From JAOUGY01 sp963792365 (GTDB taxonomy: Bacteria; Actinomycetota; Acidimicrobiia; Spongiisociales; ZC4RG35), in assembly GCA_963792365.1 (NCBI GenBank), contig CAWBVW010000010.1:62001-126000 (forward strand): 64,000 bases of DNA, read 5' to 3'. Below, one piece after another: positions 43,575-52,098 of the stretch. The notes below the pieces were generated by a model. The model was not told the origin of the DNA. It was given only the letters and a program-made list of their open reading frames with translations, and did not search any database. Position numbers and translations under genes: made by a program. The number at the start of each line of letters is the position of its first letter. Position 1 is the first letter of the stretch.

Positions 43575-44641
43575 TGCAGCACTCCGGCCTGCCGGAGGAA
43601 ATCGGCGTAGAAAAACCCGAGCCCAAGCGCCACGCTGGCACCGGCAAGGATCCAGAAGCGGATGACCACCGTCGTCTCCGGCCAGCCGCCGAGCTCGAAG
43701 TGGTGATGGAGAGGCGCCATCTTGAACACCCGCTTCTTGAAGGTCTTGTACCAGATGATCTGGATGGCCGACGAAAAGCTCTCTGCGACATACAGGCCGG
43801 CGACGATCACGAGCAGAAGCTGGGTGTTGGTGAGAATCGCCATCGCGGCTAGCAGTCCACCGATGGCGTTGGAGCCGACATCGCCCATGAAGATCTTGGC
43901 GGGCGGGGCGTTCCACCACAGGAACCCGAGCAAGGCTCCCAACATCGCCGCCGACAGGATCGCGACCTCGAAGGGGTCTGTCGCACCGCGATAGAGCGTC
44001 GAAGTCGGGTCGGCATTCTGATTGTTCTGCCAGAAGGCCATGATCGTGTAGGCGCCGAACATGAGTGCCGCCGATCCGGCAGCCAGGCCATCCATGCCGT
44101 CTGCGAAGTTGGCGCCGTTGGCGAACCCTGTGATCATGCCGAGGACCAAGATCACGAACAATGGGCCGAGCTCGATTCCCAGCGGTCGCACGAAGCTCAG
44201 CTCGGTCGAGACGTCGGCTGCGGATGCGCCCCAGGCGAAGAGCACCGCGATCGCGAGCTGACCGGCGTACTTGGCTCTGATACTCAGCCCCAGTGACCGC
44301 TTGCGGGTGTGCTTCGTGTAGTCGTCGAGGAACCCGATCGCGGCCATCCCCACGAAAGCGAGCATCGCCAGCAGCCCCCCGGCGAAGAAGGGCTCGACTT
44401 TGAAGGTGATGCCAGTCGCAGGCGTCCACAGCTTCACGTGAGCAGCCAGATATGCCACCGTCACCGCGAGCACGAACACCACCCCGCCCATGGTGGGTGT
44501 CCCCTGCTTGTGATGGTGGCCCTCGACCTCCTCTTGGATGAATTGGCCGATCGAGCGGCGGCGGAAGTAGCGGATGGCCACCGGGGTGCCGAAGATCGAC
44601 AACGCCAGGCCAAACCCGACGGCAACTGCGAGAGCTATCAC
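43571..44641 (-). CDS. mraY: Phospho-MurNAc-pentapeptide transferase MraY
   Basis: MraY forms lipid I by transferring phospho-MurNAc-pentapeptide to undecaprenyl phosphate. The GTG at 44641 overlaps the murE stop (GTGA) and gives 356 residues, ten membrane helices. Catalytic acidic regions are GFLDDYTKHTRKRSLGLS and ANFADGMDGLAAGSA. The conserved loop is FKMAPLHHHFELGGWPE. EGHHHKQGTPTMGG lies near the N-terminus. In most clusters murF precedes mraY; here murE abuts it directly. Confidence 0.96.
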   Translation of the reverse strand: MIALAVAVGFGLALSIFGTPVAIRYFRRRSIGQFIQEEVEGHHHKQGTPTMGGVVFVLAVTVAYLAAHVKLWTPATGITFKVEPFFAGGLLAMLAFVGMAAIGFLDDYTKHTRKRSLGLSIRAKYAGQLAIAVLFAWGASAADVSTELSFVRPLGIELGPLFVILVLGMITGFANGANFADGMDGLAAGSAALMFGAYTIMAFWQNNQNADPTSTLYRGATDPFEVAILSAAMLGALLGFLWWNAPPAKIFMGDVGSNAIGGLLAAMAILTNTQLLLVIVAGLYVAESFSSAIQIIWYKTFKKRVFKMAPLHHHFELGGWPETTVVIRFWILAGASVALGLGFFYADFLRQAGVLQ

Positions 44642-46098
44642 GAGCCGGAACTCCGGGCGGCGAGCAGCTCCTCGCGAGCCACCGTACGGTCGTGGAACGG
44701 GTGTTTCACCCCGGCGATCTCCTGATACGCCTCGTGACCCTTCCCCATCAGGAGAATGGTGTCCCCCGGCTCCGCCTCGAGGATGGCGCGCCGGATGGCA
44801 ACACGCCGGTCTTCGATGGACTCGCTCTGGGTGGTGACTCCGTTCATGACGTCGGTCATGATCGCAGCCGGAGCCTCAGATCTGGGGTTATCCGATGTCA
44901 CGACCACCAGATCGGCCGCCGATGCCGCCGAGCCCATGAGCGGGCGCTTCTCGCGATCGCGGTCCCCACCGGCGCCCAACACGGCGATGACCCGCCCACG
45001 TGTCAGCGGTCGGGCGGTCTCGATCGCAGCGGCGATACCCGCCGGCGTGTGCGAGTAGTCGACGACGATCGCCACGGGGTCGTCATCCGACACGAGCTCG
45101 AAGCGACCCGGGATCGGCTCGATGTCCGAGAGGCCCGCGACTGCGTCGCCCAAGCCCAGGCCGAGCTGGACACAACATCCCGCTGCCACCAAGGCGTTGG
45201 CGACCGAGAATCGGCCGGCGATCGGGACCCGCACTCGGTGCGCGGTGGCTCCGAGCTTCACCACGACATCCGACCCTCCGAAGTCTGCGCCCATGATTTC
45301 GGTTGTGAGGTCGGCCTCGCTGTCGAGACCAACCGTCAACACCGGGATGGTCACGCGCCGTGCGAGCCGATCACCCCAGCCGTCGTCGATGTCGATCACG
45401 CCGCGTGCGGAGCGGTCTTCGTCGAAAAGAGTGGCCTTGACACCGAAATAGGTCTCCATGTCACCGTGGAAGTCGAGGTGGTCTTGGGACAGATTCGTGA
45501 ACGCGGCCACCGCGAACCGGGTGGCGTCGACCCTGCCGAGCTCCAATGCATGAGATGACACCTCCACGGCAACCGAGTCGGCTCCCCGATCGAGCATCAT
45601 CGCCAGGATCCTCTGGAAATCGGTCGCCTCTGGAGTTGTCCGCTCCGAGGGAATGGCATCGGAACCCACCCTTGTGCCCAGCGTCCCGACCACCCCACAT
45701 CGCCGTCCCTGGGATCTCAGGATGGACTCGATCATGTGGGTGACCGAGGTCTTGCCGTTCGTTCCGGTGACTCCCACGACTGCCATGTGGGCAGACGGGT
45801 CACCGTGTACGACCGCCGCCGCACGACCCATCGCTCGTCGCGTGTTCTCCACCACGATCTGAGGAACGGCGACAGGGAGAGGGTGATCGACCAGTACGGC
45901 AGGGCTCCCGGCCCGAACCACCTGCGGCACGTATTCATGGCCGTCGCTGGTGAAACCCCGGACTGCGACGAACATCACCCCCGGTCCCGCGGCGCGGCTG
46001 TCGTGGGTGACGTCGGTCACAAGCGAGTCCGACCGGCCTTCGACGCGGCCGCCTACGGCCGCTGCGATCGTCTCGATGGACTCACCCGAGGACTGCAT
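44638..46098 (-). CDS. murE: UDP-MurNAc-tripeptide synthetase MurE, meso-DAP type
   Basis: MurE adds the third stem residue. I chose the ATG at 46098, which begins MQSSGESIETIAAAVGGR and overlaps the ftsI end by 17 bases, giving 486 residues. The upstream frame to 46623 is an ftsI shadow. Motifs: VGVTGTNGKTSVTHMI for ATP, TTPEATDFQR, EVSSHALELGR, FTNLSQDHLDFHG, and VVTSDNPRSEAP. The DNPR motif marks meso-diaminopimelate specificity, so the wall is predicted to be of the m-DAP type. It ends next to mraY without an intervening murF. Confidence 0.95.
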   Translation of the reverse strand: MQSSGESIETIAAAVGGRVEGRSDSLVTDVTHDSRAAGPGVMFVAVRGFTSDGHEYVPQVVRAGSPAVLVDHPLPVAVPQIVVENTRRAMGRAAAVVHGDPSAHMAVVGVTGTNGKTSVTHMIESILRSQGRRCGVVGTLGTRVGSDAIPSERTTPEATDFQRILAMMLDRGADSVAVEVSSHALELGRVDATRFAVAAFTNLSQDHLDFHGDMETYFGVKATLFDEDRSARGVIDIDDGWGDRLARRVTIPVLTVGLDSEADLTTEIMGADFGGSDVVVKLGATAHRVRVPIAGRFSVANALVAAGCCVQLGLGLGDAVAGLSDIEPIPGRFELVSDDDPVAIVVDYSHTPAGIAAAIETARPLTRGRVIAVLGAGGDRDREKRPLMGSAASAADLVVVTSDNPRSEAPAAIMTDVMNGVTTQSESIEDRRVAIRRAILEAEPGDTILLMGKGHEAYQEIAGVKHPFHDRTVAREELLAARSSGS

Positions 46099-47824
46099 CG
46101 GGAGCAACCCCCATACGCTGGAGAGCGGCCTCCATGACCTCTGCGAAAACGGGTGCTGCAGCCAGTCCTCCGAAACGGAACTCGAACGATGGGCTGTCGA
46201 CGACCACCGCCACCACGACCCTGGGGTCATCGATCGGGGCCATGCCGACGAAGCTGGCGATGTTCTCATCCTCCGAGTAGGTGCCATCGGCTGAGAGCTT
46301 CGAAGCCGTGCCGGTCTTCCCACCGACCGTATATCCCTCGATCTGAGCACCGGTGCCGGTGCCTTCTTCGACGACCTTGCGAAGCAGCTGGCGCATCGCC
46401 CAGGCGGTGTTGCGGGACACGACACGACGTGACTCCACGTCGACGTCCTTCCCACCGACCTCGGCGACCAGGTGGGGTTGGACCCACACGCCGTCGTTGG
46501 CGACCGCCCCATAGGCAGCGGCGAGCTGGAGAGGAGTGACGGCCACGGAGTAACCGATGGCGGCGGATGCCTGGCAGGTGGAACAACTGGGGTCGACCGA
46601 GATCTGCCCGGCCGCCTCACCATTGAAGTCGATGCCGGTCGGCTCGCCGTATCCGAAGCGGCGCATGAACAAATCGAGTGTGCCCGCGGGCAGCCTCGAT
46701 GCGATCTTGATGGTGCCGACGTTCGACGACCGCGTGAAGATCTCCTGCACGGTCATGTCCCGCGTTTCGTGTTCCTCTGAATCGGCGTAGCAGCCCCGGA
46801 CGTCGTCATCGGGCGACACGCATGCACCTTCGTTGATCTCGATGCGGTCGCCCACCTGGGGGATCACGGTGTCGAGCTCGACCGTTTCGGTCTCGAGCGC
46901 CGCAGCCAGTGTGATCAGTTTCTGGGTCGAGCCGGGCTCGTATTGTTCCCTGACCACGGCGTTGGTGAACGGACCCCCATCGAGAGCTGCACGGAGGGTC
47001 GGGTCGTAGGCCGGAGCTCCGGCGAGGGCGAGCACCGCTCCCGTCTGTGGCTCGTACACGACGACCCAGCACGAGGCAGCCGACGTGCGTTCCACGGCAC
47101 CGGCACAGGCCTGAGCTGCGGCGTACTGCAGCGGGATGTCGAGAGTCGTGACGAGGTCCTGTCCCGGCACGGCCGGCACCCGTTCCACGGGGCCCTGGGG
47201 GATGTTGGTCCCGCCCGGTGCTCGCTCGTAGACGAGCTTGCCCGGTGTCCCAACGAGCACGTCGTCGTACACGAGCTCCAATCCTTCGAGCCCGGCGCCG
47301 TCGATGTTGGTGACCCCGAGCACCTGGGAGGCCACGGAGTCGGTGGGATACATGCGCGTCGGCTCTTTGATCTCGTATACGCCGGCCATGTCCAGCTCCA
47401 TGATGTCGGCGGCCACGTCTGGTTCCAGCTGGCGGGCGAGGTACACGAATCCGACGCCATCGACGAAGGCATCTGCGAGCGCGGCCCTCAGAGCGGTTGC
47501 ATCGACGCCGGCGAAGGTTGCGACCTGTTGAGCCACCCATACGGGGTCCTCGACCTCATCGGGAACGGCGTAGAGGGTCACGCCGTCGATCGTCAACGCC
47601 AGCGGGTCACCATTGCGGTCGTAGATGCGCCCGCGCGTCGGCGACAGCTCTTCTTCGACCAGCCTCTGGTCGAGACCGCGTTGGGTGAACTCGGAGGCGT
47701 GAACGACCTGAACCTGAAAGAGACGTGCGCCCATTGCACCCCAGATGAGGACCATCACCGCGCCGAGGACGATCAGCCGCATCTGATGCGGTGCCGGCAG
47801 TCTGGCGGCTCTTCGGGCCGCCAT
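46082..47824 (-). CDS. ftsI: Septal D,D-transpeptidase FtsI (class B PBP)
   Basis: FtsI cross-links septal peptidoglycan with FtsW. The 580-residue protein has a membrane helix (about 17-36), a dimerisation domain (about 55-215) with RGRIYDRNGDPLA, and a transpeptidase domain. Active-site motifs are S299-T-Q-K302, S366-S-N and K503-T-G. Six cysteines sit in the external domain as close pairs (240/252, 335/345, 414/417), unusual for the family and suggestive of disulfides. The ATG at 47824 follows AAGGTGA, just after an 11-bp stem-loop. No PASTA domains are present. Confidence 0.95.
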   Translation of the reverse strand: MAARRAARLPAPHQMRLIVLGAVMVLIWGAMGARLFQVQVVHASEFTQRGLDQRLVEEELSPTRGRIYDRNGDPLALTIDGVTLYAVPDEVEDPVWVAQQVATFAGVDATALRAALADAFVDGVGFVYLARQLEPDVAADIMELDMAGVYEIKEPTRMYPTDSVASQVLGVTNIDGAGLEGLELVYDDVLVGTPGKLVYERAPGGTNIPQGPVERVPAVPGQDLVTTLDIPLQYAAAQACAGAVERTSAASCWVVVYEPQTGAVLALAGAPAYDPTLRAALDGGPFTNAVVREQYEPGSTQKLITLAAALETETVELDTVIPQVGDRIEINEGACVSPDDDVRGCYADSEEHETRDMTVQEIFTRSSNVGTIKIASRLPAGTLDLFMRRFGYGEPTGIDFNGEAAGQISVDPSCSTCQASAAIGYSVAVTPLQLAAAYGAVANDGVWVQPHLVAEVGGKDVDVESRRVVSRNTAWAMRQLLRKVVEEGTGTGAQIEGYTVGGKTGTASKLSADGTYSEDENIASFVGMAPIDDPRVVVAVVVDSPSFEFRFGGLAAAPVFAEVMEAALQRMGVAPDAVLG

Positions 47825-47835
47825 GATTCACCTTC

Positions 47836-47881
47836 GGCGTCGACGTAGGGGCGGATCGGAGGATGCCACCACGTCGACGCC
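47836..47881 (-). promoter_or_regulatory. Stem-loop between ftsL and ftsI
   Basis: GGCGTCGACGT (47836-47846) and ACGTCGACGCC (47871-47881) are a perfect 11-bp inverted repeat around 24 bases. In the transcript the stem ends just 5' of the ftsI Shine-Dalgarno sequence. It may attenuate transcription, be a processing site, or adjust ftsI translation. Confidence 0.6.
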
Positions 47882-47907
47882 AGCGCAACGTCGAATGATT
47901 CCCGAGC

Positions 47908-48318
47908 TCACGGCTGATCTCCCATTGCCACGGGAGTATCGGCGCCCACGAGCAAATCGGCGGGATTTTGGTCATCGAGGCCGTCGACGAGGAGGGTCCG
48001 TCGGTCGTCGGGGAACACAAGGCCCATCTGCTCGGCCAACGGACCGATCCGTGTGGGACTCTCCAACTCGGCGACCTTCAGCTCGAGGAGTCGTTGCCGG
48101 CTCTGCTCGGTGGCGATCTGACGATTGAGGTCGGCCAATTCGAATGCCCCGGCGTCGAGCGAGGTTCTCGCCACCACGATGCCGAGCATCGATGCCACAA
48201 CGACGATACCGAACACCGCAAACGGCCCGACTTGGGGACGTCGGCTCTGAGTGCCGCCGATGACCCGGAATCCGGGACGACGTTTGACGGGGGTGGCGCG
48301 AAGCGGACGAGCGGTCAT
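47908..48318 (-). CDS. ftsL: FtsL-like septum formation protein
   Basis: The 136-residue product overlaps the rsmH stop (ATGA). A basic cytoplasmic tail (1-30) precedes one membrane helix (about 33-52, VGPFAVFGIVVVASMLGIVV). A coiled coil (about 58-85, LADLNRQIATEQSRQRLLEL) and the short motif ESPTRIGPLAEQMGLVFPDD follow, typical of actinobacterial FtsL. Sequence conservation of FtsL is low, so the call rests on topology and position between rsmH and ftsI. Confidence 0.85.
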   Translation of the reverse strand: MTARPLRATPVKRRPGFRVIGGTQSRRPQVGPFAVFGIVVVASMLGIVVARTSLDAGAFELADLNRQIATEQSRQRLLELKVAELESPTRIGPLAEQMGLVFPDDRRTLLVDGLDDQNPADLLVGADTPVAMGDQP

Positions 48319-49238
48319 GCGGCGGCTTTCATCGCGGCCCTGAGCCGTGCGGATCGGGCGCGAGGATTCTGTTCGAGCTCGGCTTGGCTCGGTTCGATCG
48401 GCTTGCGGGTCAGCACTGTCAACTCGGCCTCGTTCCCGCAAGAGCAGACCGGGAGGTCGGGAGGACAGGTGCACCCTCGCGCACCGGCGGCGAAGCGGCG
48501 CTTGACGATCCGGTCTTCCAGCGAGTGATACGAAATGGCAACGATCCGTCCCGACGGCTGAAGGCAATTGATTCCGGCTTCGATGCCCTGCTCGATCGAT
48601 TCGAGCTCACCGTTGACGGCGATCCGGATGGCCTGGAATGTCCGACGGGCCGGATGACCGGGTCGGCGGCGGACCGCGGCGGGGAGTGCTTCCGCCACGA
48701 CGTGCGCCAGCTCGACCGTGCCTGAGATCGGGCGGGCGGCGACGATGGCTCGGGCGATTCGATCGGCGTTGGGATCCTCACCGAAACGGAGAATGATCCG
48801 GGCCAGATCCCCGCGGTCCCACCCATTGACGATGGTGTCCGCGCTGAGCGGCTGAGAGGTGTCCATTCGCATGTCGAGCGGACCGTCGTGCCGATATGAG
48901 AATCCCCTCGCCGGTTGGTCGAGCTGATGAGAGGAGACACCGAAGTCGAAGAGGATGCCGGATATCGCATCGATCCCCGCCCGGTCGAGCAACGCTTCGA
49001 GGTCACCGAAGTCGCCGGCCACCAGCTCCACGCCCATGGCGTCGGCATTGGCGGCGGCGGCCGGATCTCGGTCGATACCCACGATTCGCACGGTGCTTCC
49101 CAACTCCCTCTTCAGCATCTCGCTGTGCCCGCCTCCGCCATATGTGGCGTCGACGATCACTCCCTGCTCGATCGGCCGAAACAGATCGAGCACTTCTGCG
49201 GCCATGACCGGCCGGTGGTATTCCCGGTCCTGGCTCAT
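48315..49238 (-). CDS. rsmH: 16S rRNA (cytosine1402-N4)-methyltransferase RsmH
   Basis: RsmH (MraW) methylates C1402 of 16S rRNA with S-adenosylmethionine. The ATG at 49238, after a GGGGGG tract, gives 307 residues starting MSQDREYHRPVMAAEVLDLF. SAM motifs: VDATYGGGGHSEMLK, GIDRDPAA and FDFGVSSHQLDQPARGFSY. The C-terminal SYHSLEDRIVKRRF is conserved. A CxCPPxLPVCxC segment near residue 260 is a common actinobacterial and deep-branching feature. An 85-base hairpin-bearing gap separates it from mraZ. Confidence 0.95.
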   Translation of the reverse strand: MSQDREYHRPVMAAEVLDLFRPIEQGVIVDATYGGGGHSEMLKRELGSTVRIVGIDRDPAAAANADAMGVELVAGDFGDLEALLDRAGIDAISGILFDFGVSSHQLDQPARGFSYRHDGPLDMRMDTSQPLSADTIVNGWDRGDLARIILRFGEDPNADRIARAIVAARPISGTVELAHVVAEALPAAVRRRPGHPARRTFQAIRIAVNGELESIEQGIEAGINCLQPSGRIVAISYHSLEDRIVKRRFAAGARGCTCPPDLPVCSCGNEAELTVLTRKPIEPSQAELEQNPRARSARLRAAMKAAA

Positions 49239-49239
49239 G

Positions 49240-49317
49240 GCCAGCCCCCCGGGCGCTGGCACCAACATGGAAGCGGGCGGAGTCAGGGGCCTTCCAATTG
49301 GTATCCGGGGGGCTGGC
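49240..49317 (-). promoter_or_regulatory. Long inverted repeat in the mraZ-rsmH gap
   Basis: GCCAGCCCCCCGG (49240-49252) and CCGGGGGGCTGGC (49305-49317) are a perfect 13-bp inverted repeat. In the transcript the 3' arm contains the G-tract that would be the rsmH ribosome binding site. Folding would therefore hide it, so this may act as a translational switch or attenuator. Confidence 0.55.
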
Positions 49318-49343
49318 GATGAGTCAGGCATCGCACCGTTCGG

Positions 49344-49790
49344 TCATTCCATCTCGTCGTCCTCGTCGCCGTCTTCGTCCTCTTCGTCGAAGGTGAAGTC
49401 GAGTTCGCCTCGCTGCTTGTCCGTGGCGAAGCGGTCCGGGTTCCACAATTCGATGTGCGAGTAGAGACCGAGCACCTTGACCTCTGCGCCGTCGTTCAGC
49501 CCGGCATACGACCGAAGCTCGTTCTTGAGCAACAGCCGACCCGACTTGTCGAGACTCTGCTCATCGGCGCCCGAGAAGAAGATCCGCCGAACGCGACGAC
49601 CGGCCCGCGTGTTGGGAGCTGCGATCACCTCGGCCGCCTTTTGTTCATAGGCGTCGCGAGTGAATACGAGGAGCTGGTGGTCCTCGCCTTTGGCAACGAT
49701 GCACCGGTCGGAGAGGGCGTCGCGGAACCGGCGGGGCAACACGACCCTGCCTTTCTCGTCCAGCGAATGGGTGTCCTCACCGAGAAACAC
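49344..49790 (-). CDS. mraZ: Transcriptional regulator MraZ
   Basis: MraZ is the DNA-binding repressor/activator of the dcw operon. From the GTG at 49790, it has 148 residues and two SpoVT/AbrB-like MraZ repeats: HSLDEKGRVVLPRRFRDAL (8-26) and QSLDKSGRLLLKNELRSYA (about 78-96). Each has the DExGRxxxP-type motif, though in the second repeat the Pro is replaced. An unusual acidic tail (DEEDEDGDEDDEME) ends the protein. Four GTGG boxes upstream are probable autoregulatory sites. Confidence 0.94.
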   Translation of the reverse strand: MFLGEDTHSLDEKGRVVLPRRFRDALSDRCIVAKGEDHQLLVFTRDAYEQKAAEVIAAPNTRAGRRVRRIFFSGADEQSLDKSGRLLLKNELRSYAGLNDGAEVKVLGLYSHIELWNPDRFATDKQRGELDFTFDEEDEDGDEDDEME

Positions 49791-49882
49791 TGTTCTTCGT
49801 TCCTGCCCGTCATGGCTCGTTCCCTTGGCTCACCGTTCCGGTCCTTTGCGGTGACCAGATCGGTGCTGCTGTCTCCTGTGTG

Positions 49883-49928
49883 CGCCACTATGCCCCACAT
49901 CGCCCCACATGTCAACACTTTCCCCCAC
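49883..49928 (-). promoter_or_regulatory. dcw promoter with phased MraZ boxes
   Basis: On the minus strand a consensus -35 TTGACA (49910-49915) is separated by 17 bases from CATAGT (49887-49892). MraZ-type GTGGGG/GTGGCG boxes lie at 49923-49928, 49903-49908, 49893-49898 and 49883-49888. The last three are at exact 10-base spacing and fill the promoter spacer and -10. MraZ is known to bind direct TGGG repeats at 10-base spacing upstream of mraZ. Autorepression is expected. Confidence 0.8.
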
Positions 49929-50082
49929 TTCGATACCCGTTCGGCCCCCTTTTGGGTCTCCAGACCCACCAACCAGACTTCGCGCCATGCGCCATCGATT
50001 CGCGAATGGAACGACGGCTCTGGTCGGCGACCCCACCGCGGCGTGACGATGTCGTCGGGGCCGAGCGACCGGGACGAGGTGT

Positions 50083-50775
50083 ATGAGTCCATCGGGTGTA
50101 CCAAGTCGGAGCGTCAACCTGTCGTCGCGCCGTTGGGATATGAGATGTTTCGATGCGGCTGCTGCCGGGGCGTTGGTGCTCACGCTGGTCACTGAGGTCG
50201 AGACACCCGGCGTGCTCCCCGTCTTCGGGGATTCGATCGATCCGCTCGAGCTCGTGCCGGTGGCTCTCGCCGGCAGAATCGCCCTTCGATCGCTGTGGGG
50301 GCGGCGAGGTTTGGTTGGGGTCGATCCGCGACCGACGCACTGGTACGGCGAGGCCGCAGGTGGCGCCGTCGCGTTGGCGGGAGTCGTGATCGCGGTCGAC
50401 GTCCTGCGGCCCTTCAGTCGCGACACCAACGTCTTGTGGCCAGGTGCATTCGCCACCTACCCGGTGATGGCGCTCATGGCAGAATCCCTGCTGTACCTCG
50501 TTCCGCTCGCAGTGGTGTCAGCCGGTGTCGGCGGCGAGACTCCACGTCGCAGGGCGACTGCGATCGTCTCGGTCGCAGCTCTGGAGGCCGTGTTCCAGGT
50601 CTTTGCCAGCCCGGTCAACCGATGGTTCGTAGGGCCTCACCTGTTTGTGATCGGCCTCTACCAACTACGCCTGCTCCGCCGGCACGGATTCTGCTCGATG
50701 CTCTTGTTCCGGCTCGTCTACTACCTGATCTGGCACGTGGTGTGGGGGCGTATCCGGCTCGACGCGCTGTTCTGA
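50083..50775 (+). CDS. Multi-pass membrane protein of unknown function
   Basis: The ATG at 50083 follows GACGAGG and gives 230 residues. There are about five hydrophobic segments, for example AAAAGALVLTLVTEV, GGAVALAGVVIAVDVL, YPVMALMAESLLYLVPLAVV and AALEAVFQVFA. The C-terminal RLVYYLIWHVVWGRIRLDA places His/Tyr/Arg in a helix. A loose resemblance to CPBP-type intramembrane proteases (Glu in MAESLLY, later His) is not enough for a call. It diverges from mraZ and has no obvious partner. Confidence 0.6.
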   Translation: MSPSGVPSRSVNLSSRRWDMRCFDAAAAGALVLTLVTEVETPGVLPVFGDSIDPLELVPVALAGRIALRSLWGRRGLVGVDPRPTHWYGEAAGGAVALAGVVIAVDVLRPFSRDTNVLWPGAFATYPVMALMAESLLYLVPLAVVSAGVGGETPRRRATAIVSVAALEAVFQVFASPVNRWFVGPHLFVIGLYQLRLLRRHGFCSMLLFRLVYYLIWHVVWGRIRLDALF

Positions 50776-50839
50776 GGTTCGAGACGGCCGGGTCGAAGCG
50801 CTGAGGCTTCGCCACTTCCAGGCAGCTCAAACAACCCGC

Positions 50840-51532
50840 TCAGGGTGCAAGCGCCCAATCGACGGCCGCGAGGGCATGCAATGTGGTGGTGGGAAAGTAG
50901 GGCACGTCGACATCACCGGGTTCGACCAGCAGTTCGATCTCGGTGCATCCGGCAATGACTCCCTCCGCACCCGCCTCGACCAACGCCGAAATGACGTCGA
51001 TGTACCGCCTCCTGGAGGCGGGATGGATCACACCCCGCACCAGCTCGTGGTAGATCACGTCGTGGACGAAGGTGCGGTCGGGTTCGGGTGGGATGGCGAC
51101 CTCGAGTCCATGGGCCGCCAGGCGCCCCCGATAGAAGTCCTCCTCCATCGTGTACCGCGTTCCCAAGAGGGCGACCCGGGCGATCCCGGCTCCCTGGATT
51201 GCGGCCGCGGTCGTATCGGCGAGGTGCAGAAACGGGATCCCGATGGCTGCTTCGATCGCACCGGCGACGCGGTGCATGGTGTTGGTACACAGCAAGATGC
51301 ATTCGGCACCGGCGCGCTCGAGTGATGCGGCGTCGGCGGCGAGCATCTGCCCCGCACAGTCCCAATCCCCCTTCGCCTGCAGATCTTCGATCACCGAGAA
51401 GTCGTAGGAACGGACGAGCAGATCCGCCGAATGGGTGCCGCCGAGCCGCCGTCGGACCTCTTCGTTGATGATGCGCTCGTACTCGATCGACGACTCCCAG
51501 CTCATGCCGCCGAGGAGGCCAACAGTCCTCAT
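50840..51532 (-). CDS. Aspartate/glutamate racemase family protein
   Basis: The ATG at 51532 gives 230 residues beginning MRTVGLLGGMSWESSIEYERIIN. The two catalytic cysteines are in ILLCTNTMH and VIAGCTEIELL, as in cofactor-independent aspartate racemases. The length and motifs match the RacX/YgeA subgroup, which can have broad amino-acid racemase activity. It follows the HNH gene by eight bases. Peptidoglycan D-glutamate supply (MurI) is less likely because MurI sequences differ. Confidence 0.87.
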   Translation of the reverse strand: MRTVGLLGGMSWESSIEYERIINEEVRRRLGGTHSADLLVRSYDFSVIEDLQAKGDWDCAGQMLAADAASLERAGAECILLCTNTMHRVAGAIEAAIGIPFLHLADTTAAAIQGAGIARVALLGTRYTMEEDFYRGRLAAHGLEVAIPPEPDRTFVHDVIYHELVRGVIHPASRRRYIDVISALVEAGAEGVIAGCTEIELLVEPGDVDVPYFPTTTLHALAAVDWALAP

Positions 51533-51540
51533 GGCCGCGT

Positions 51541-52047
51541 TCAGCCCGCGGCTTCGAGCATGAGGTATCGATTCCACACTGGATCGATACCATGGCCGGC
51601 GCTGGCATAGATCCAGCCGTGCCTCAGGGGGGCTTGTGGGACTCGGGCCAGAGTCAACCCGGCCTCCGACGGAAGCCGGCTCCCCTTGCGAACATTGCAG
51701 CGGCGACAGCACGCCACCACGTTGTCCCACGTGTGCTGACCTCCTCGGGAACGCGGAAGCACGTGATCGATGCTCTCGGCGGGCCCGGCGCAGTACTGAC
51801 ACCGATACTCATCACGTCCGAACACCGCTCGCCGCGTCACGGGGACATTGCGTTGATACGGCACGTGGACAAACGAGAGAAGGCGGACCACCGAAGGCAC
51901 GACGGCCTCATGACGCTCCGAGCGCCAGATTTCGTCTCGGTGCTCGACCGTGATCGCCTTGCCGCGAATCACGAGCACCATCGCCCGTCGGTCGCTCACG
52001 ACCGACAGCGGCTCATGACTGGCGTTGAGAACAAGGACACTGGCCAC
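51541..52047 (-). CDS. HNH endonuclease-domain protein
   Basis: The 168-residue protein belongs to a widely conserved actinobacterial HNH family. It begins ASVLVLNASHEPLSVVSDRRAM. The HNH domain has CQYCAG, the motif SIDHVLPRSRGGQHTWDNVV and CCRRCNVRKG, so zinc cysteines and catalytic His/Asn are present. A conserved N-terminal part (YEPL-like NASHEPL, KA, PSVVRL) is shared by the family. Its biological role is unknown; it is not part of an evident restriction system. Confidence 0.88.
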   Translation of the reverse strand: MASVLVLNASHEPLSVVSDRRAMVLVIRGKAITVEHRDEIWRSERHEAVVPSVVRLLSFVHVPYQRNVPVTRRAVFGRDEYRCQYCAGPAESIDHVLPRSRGGQHTWDNVVACCRRCNVRKGSRLPSEAGLTLARVPQAPLRHGWIYASAGHGIDPVWNRYLMLEAAG

Positions 52048-52098
52048 ACTCGTCTCCGACGAGCAGAATACCCGGGAACGGGCACGAACCCCCTGCGG

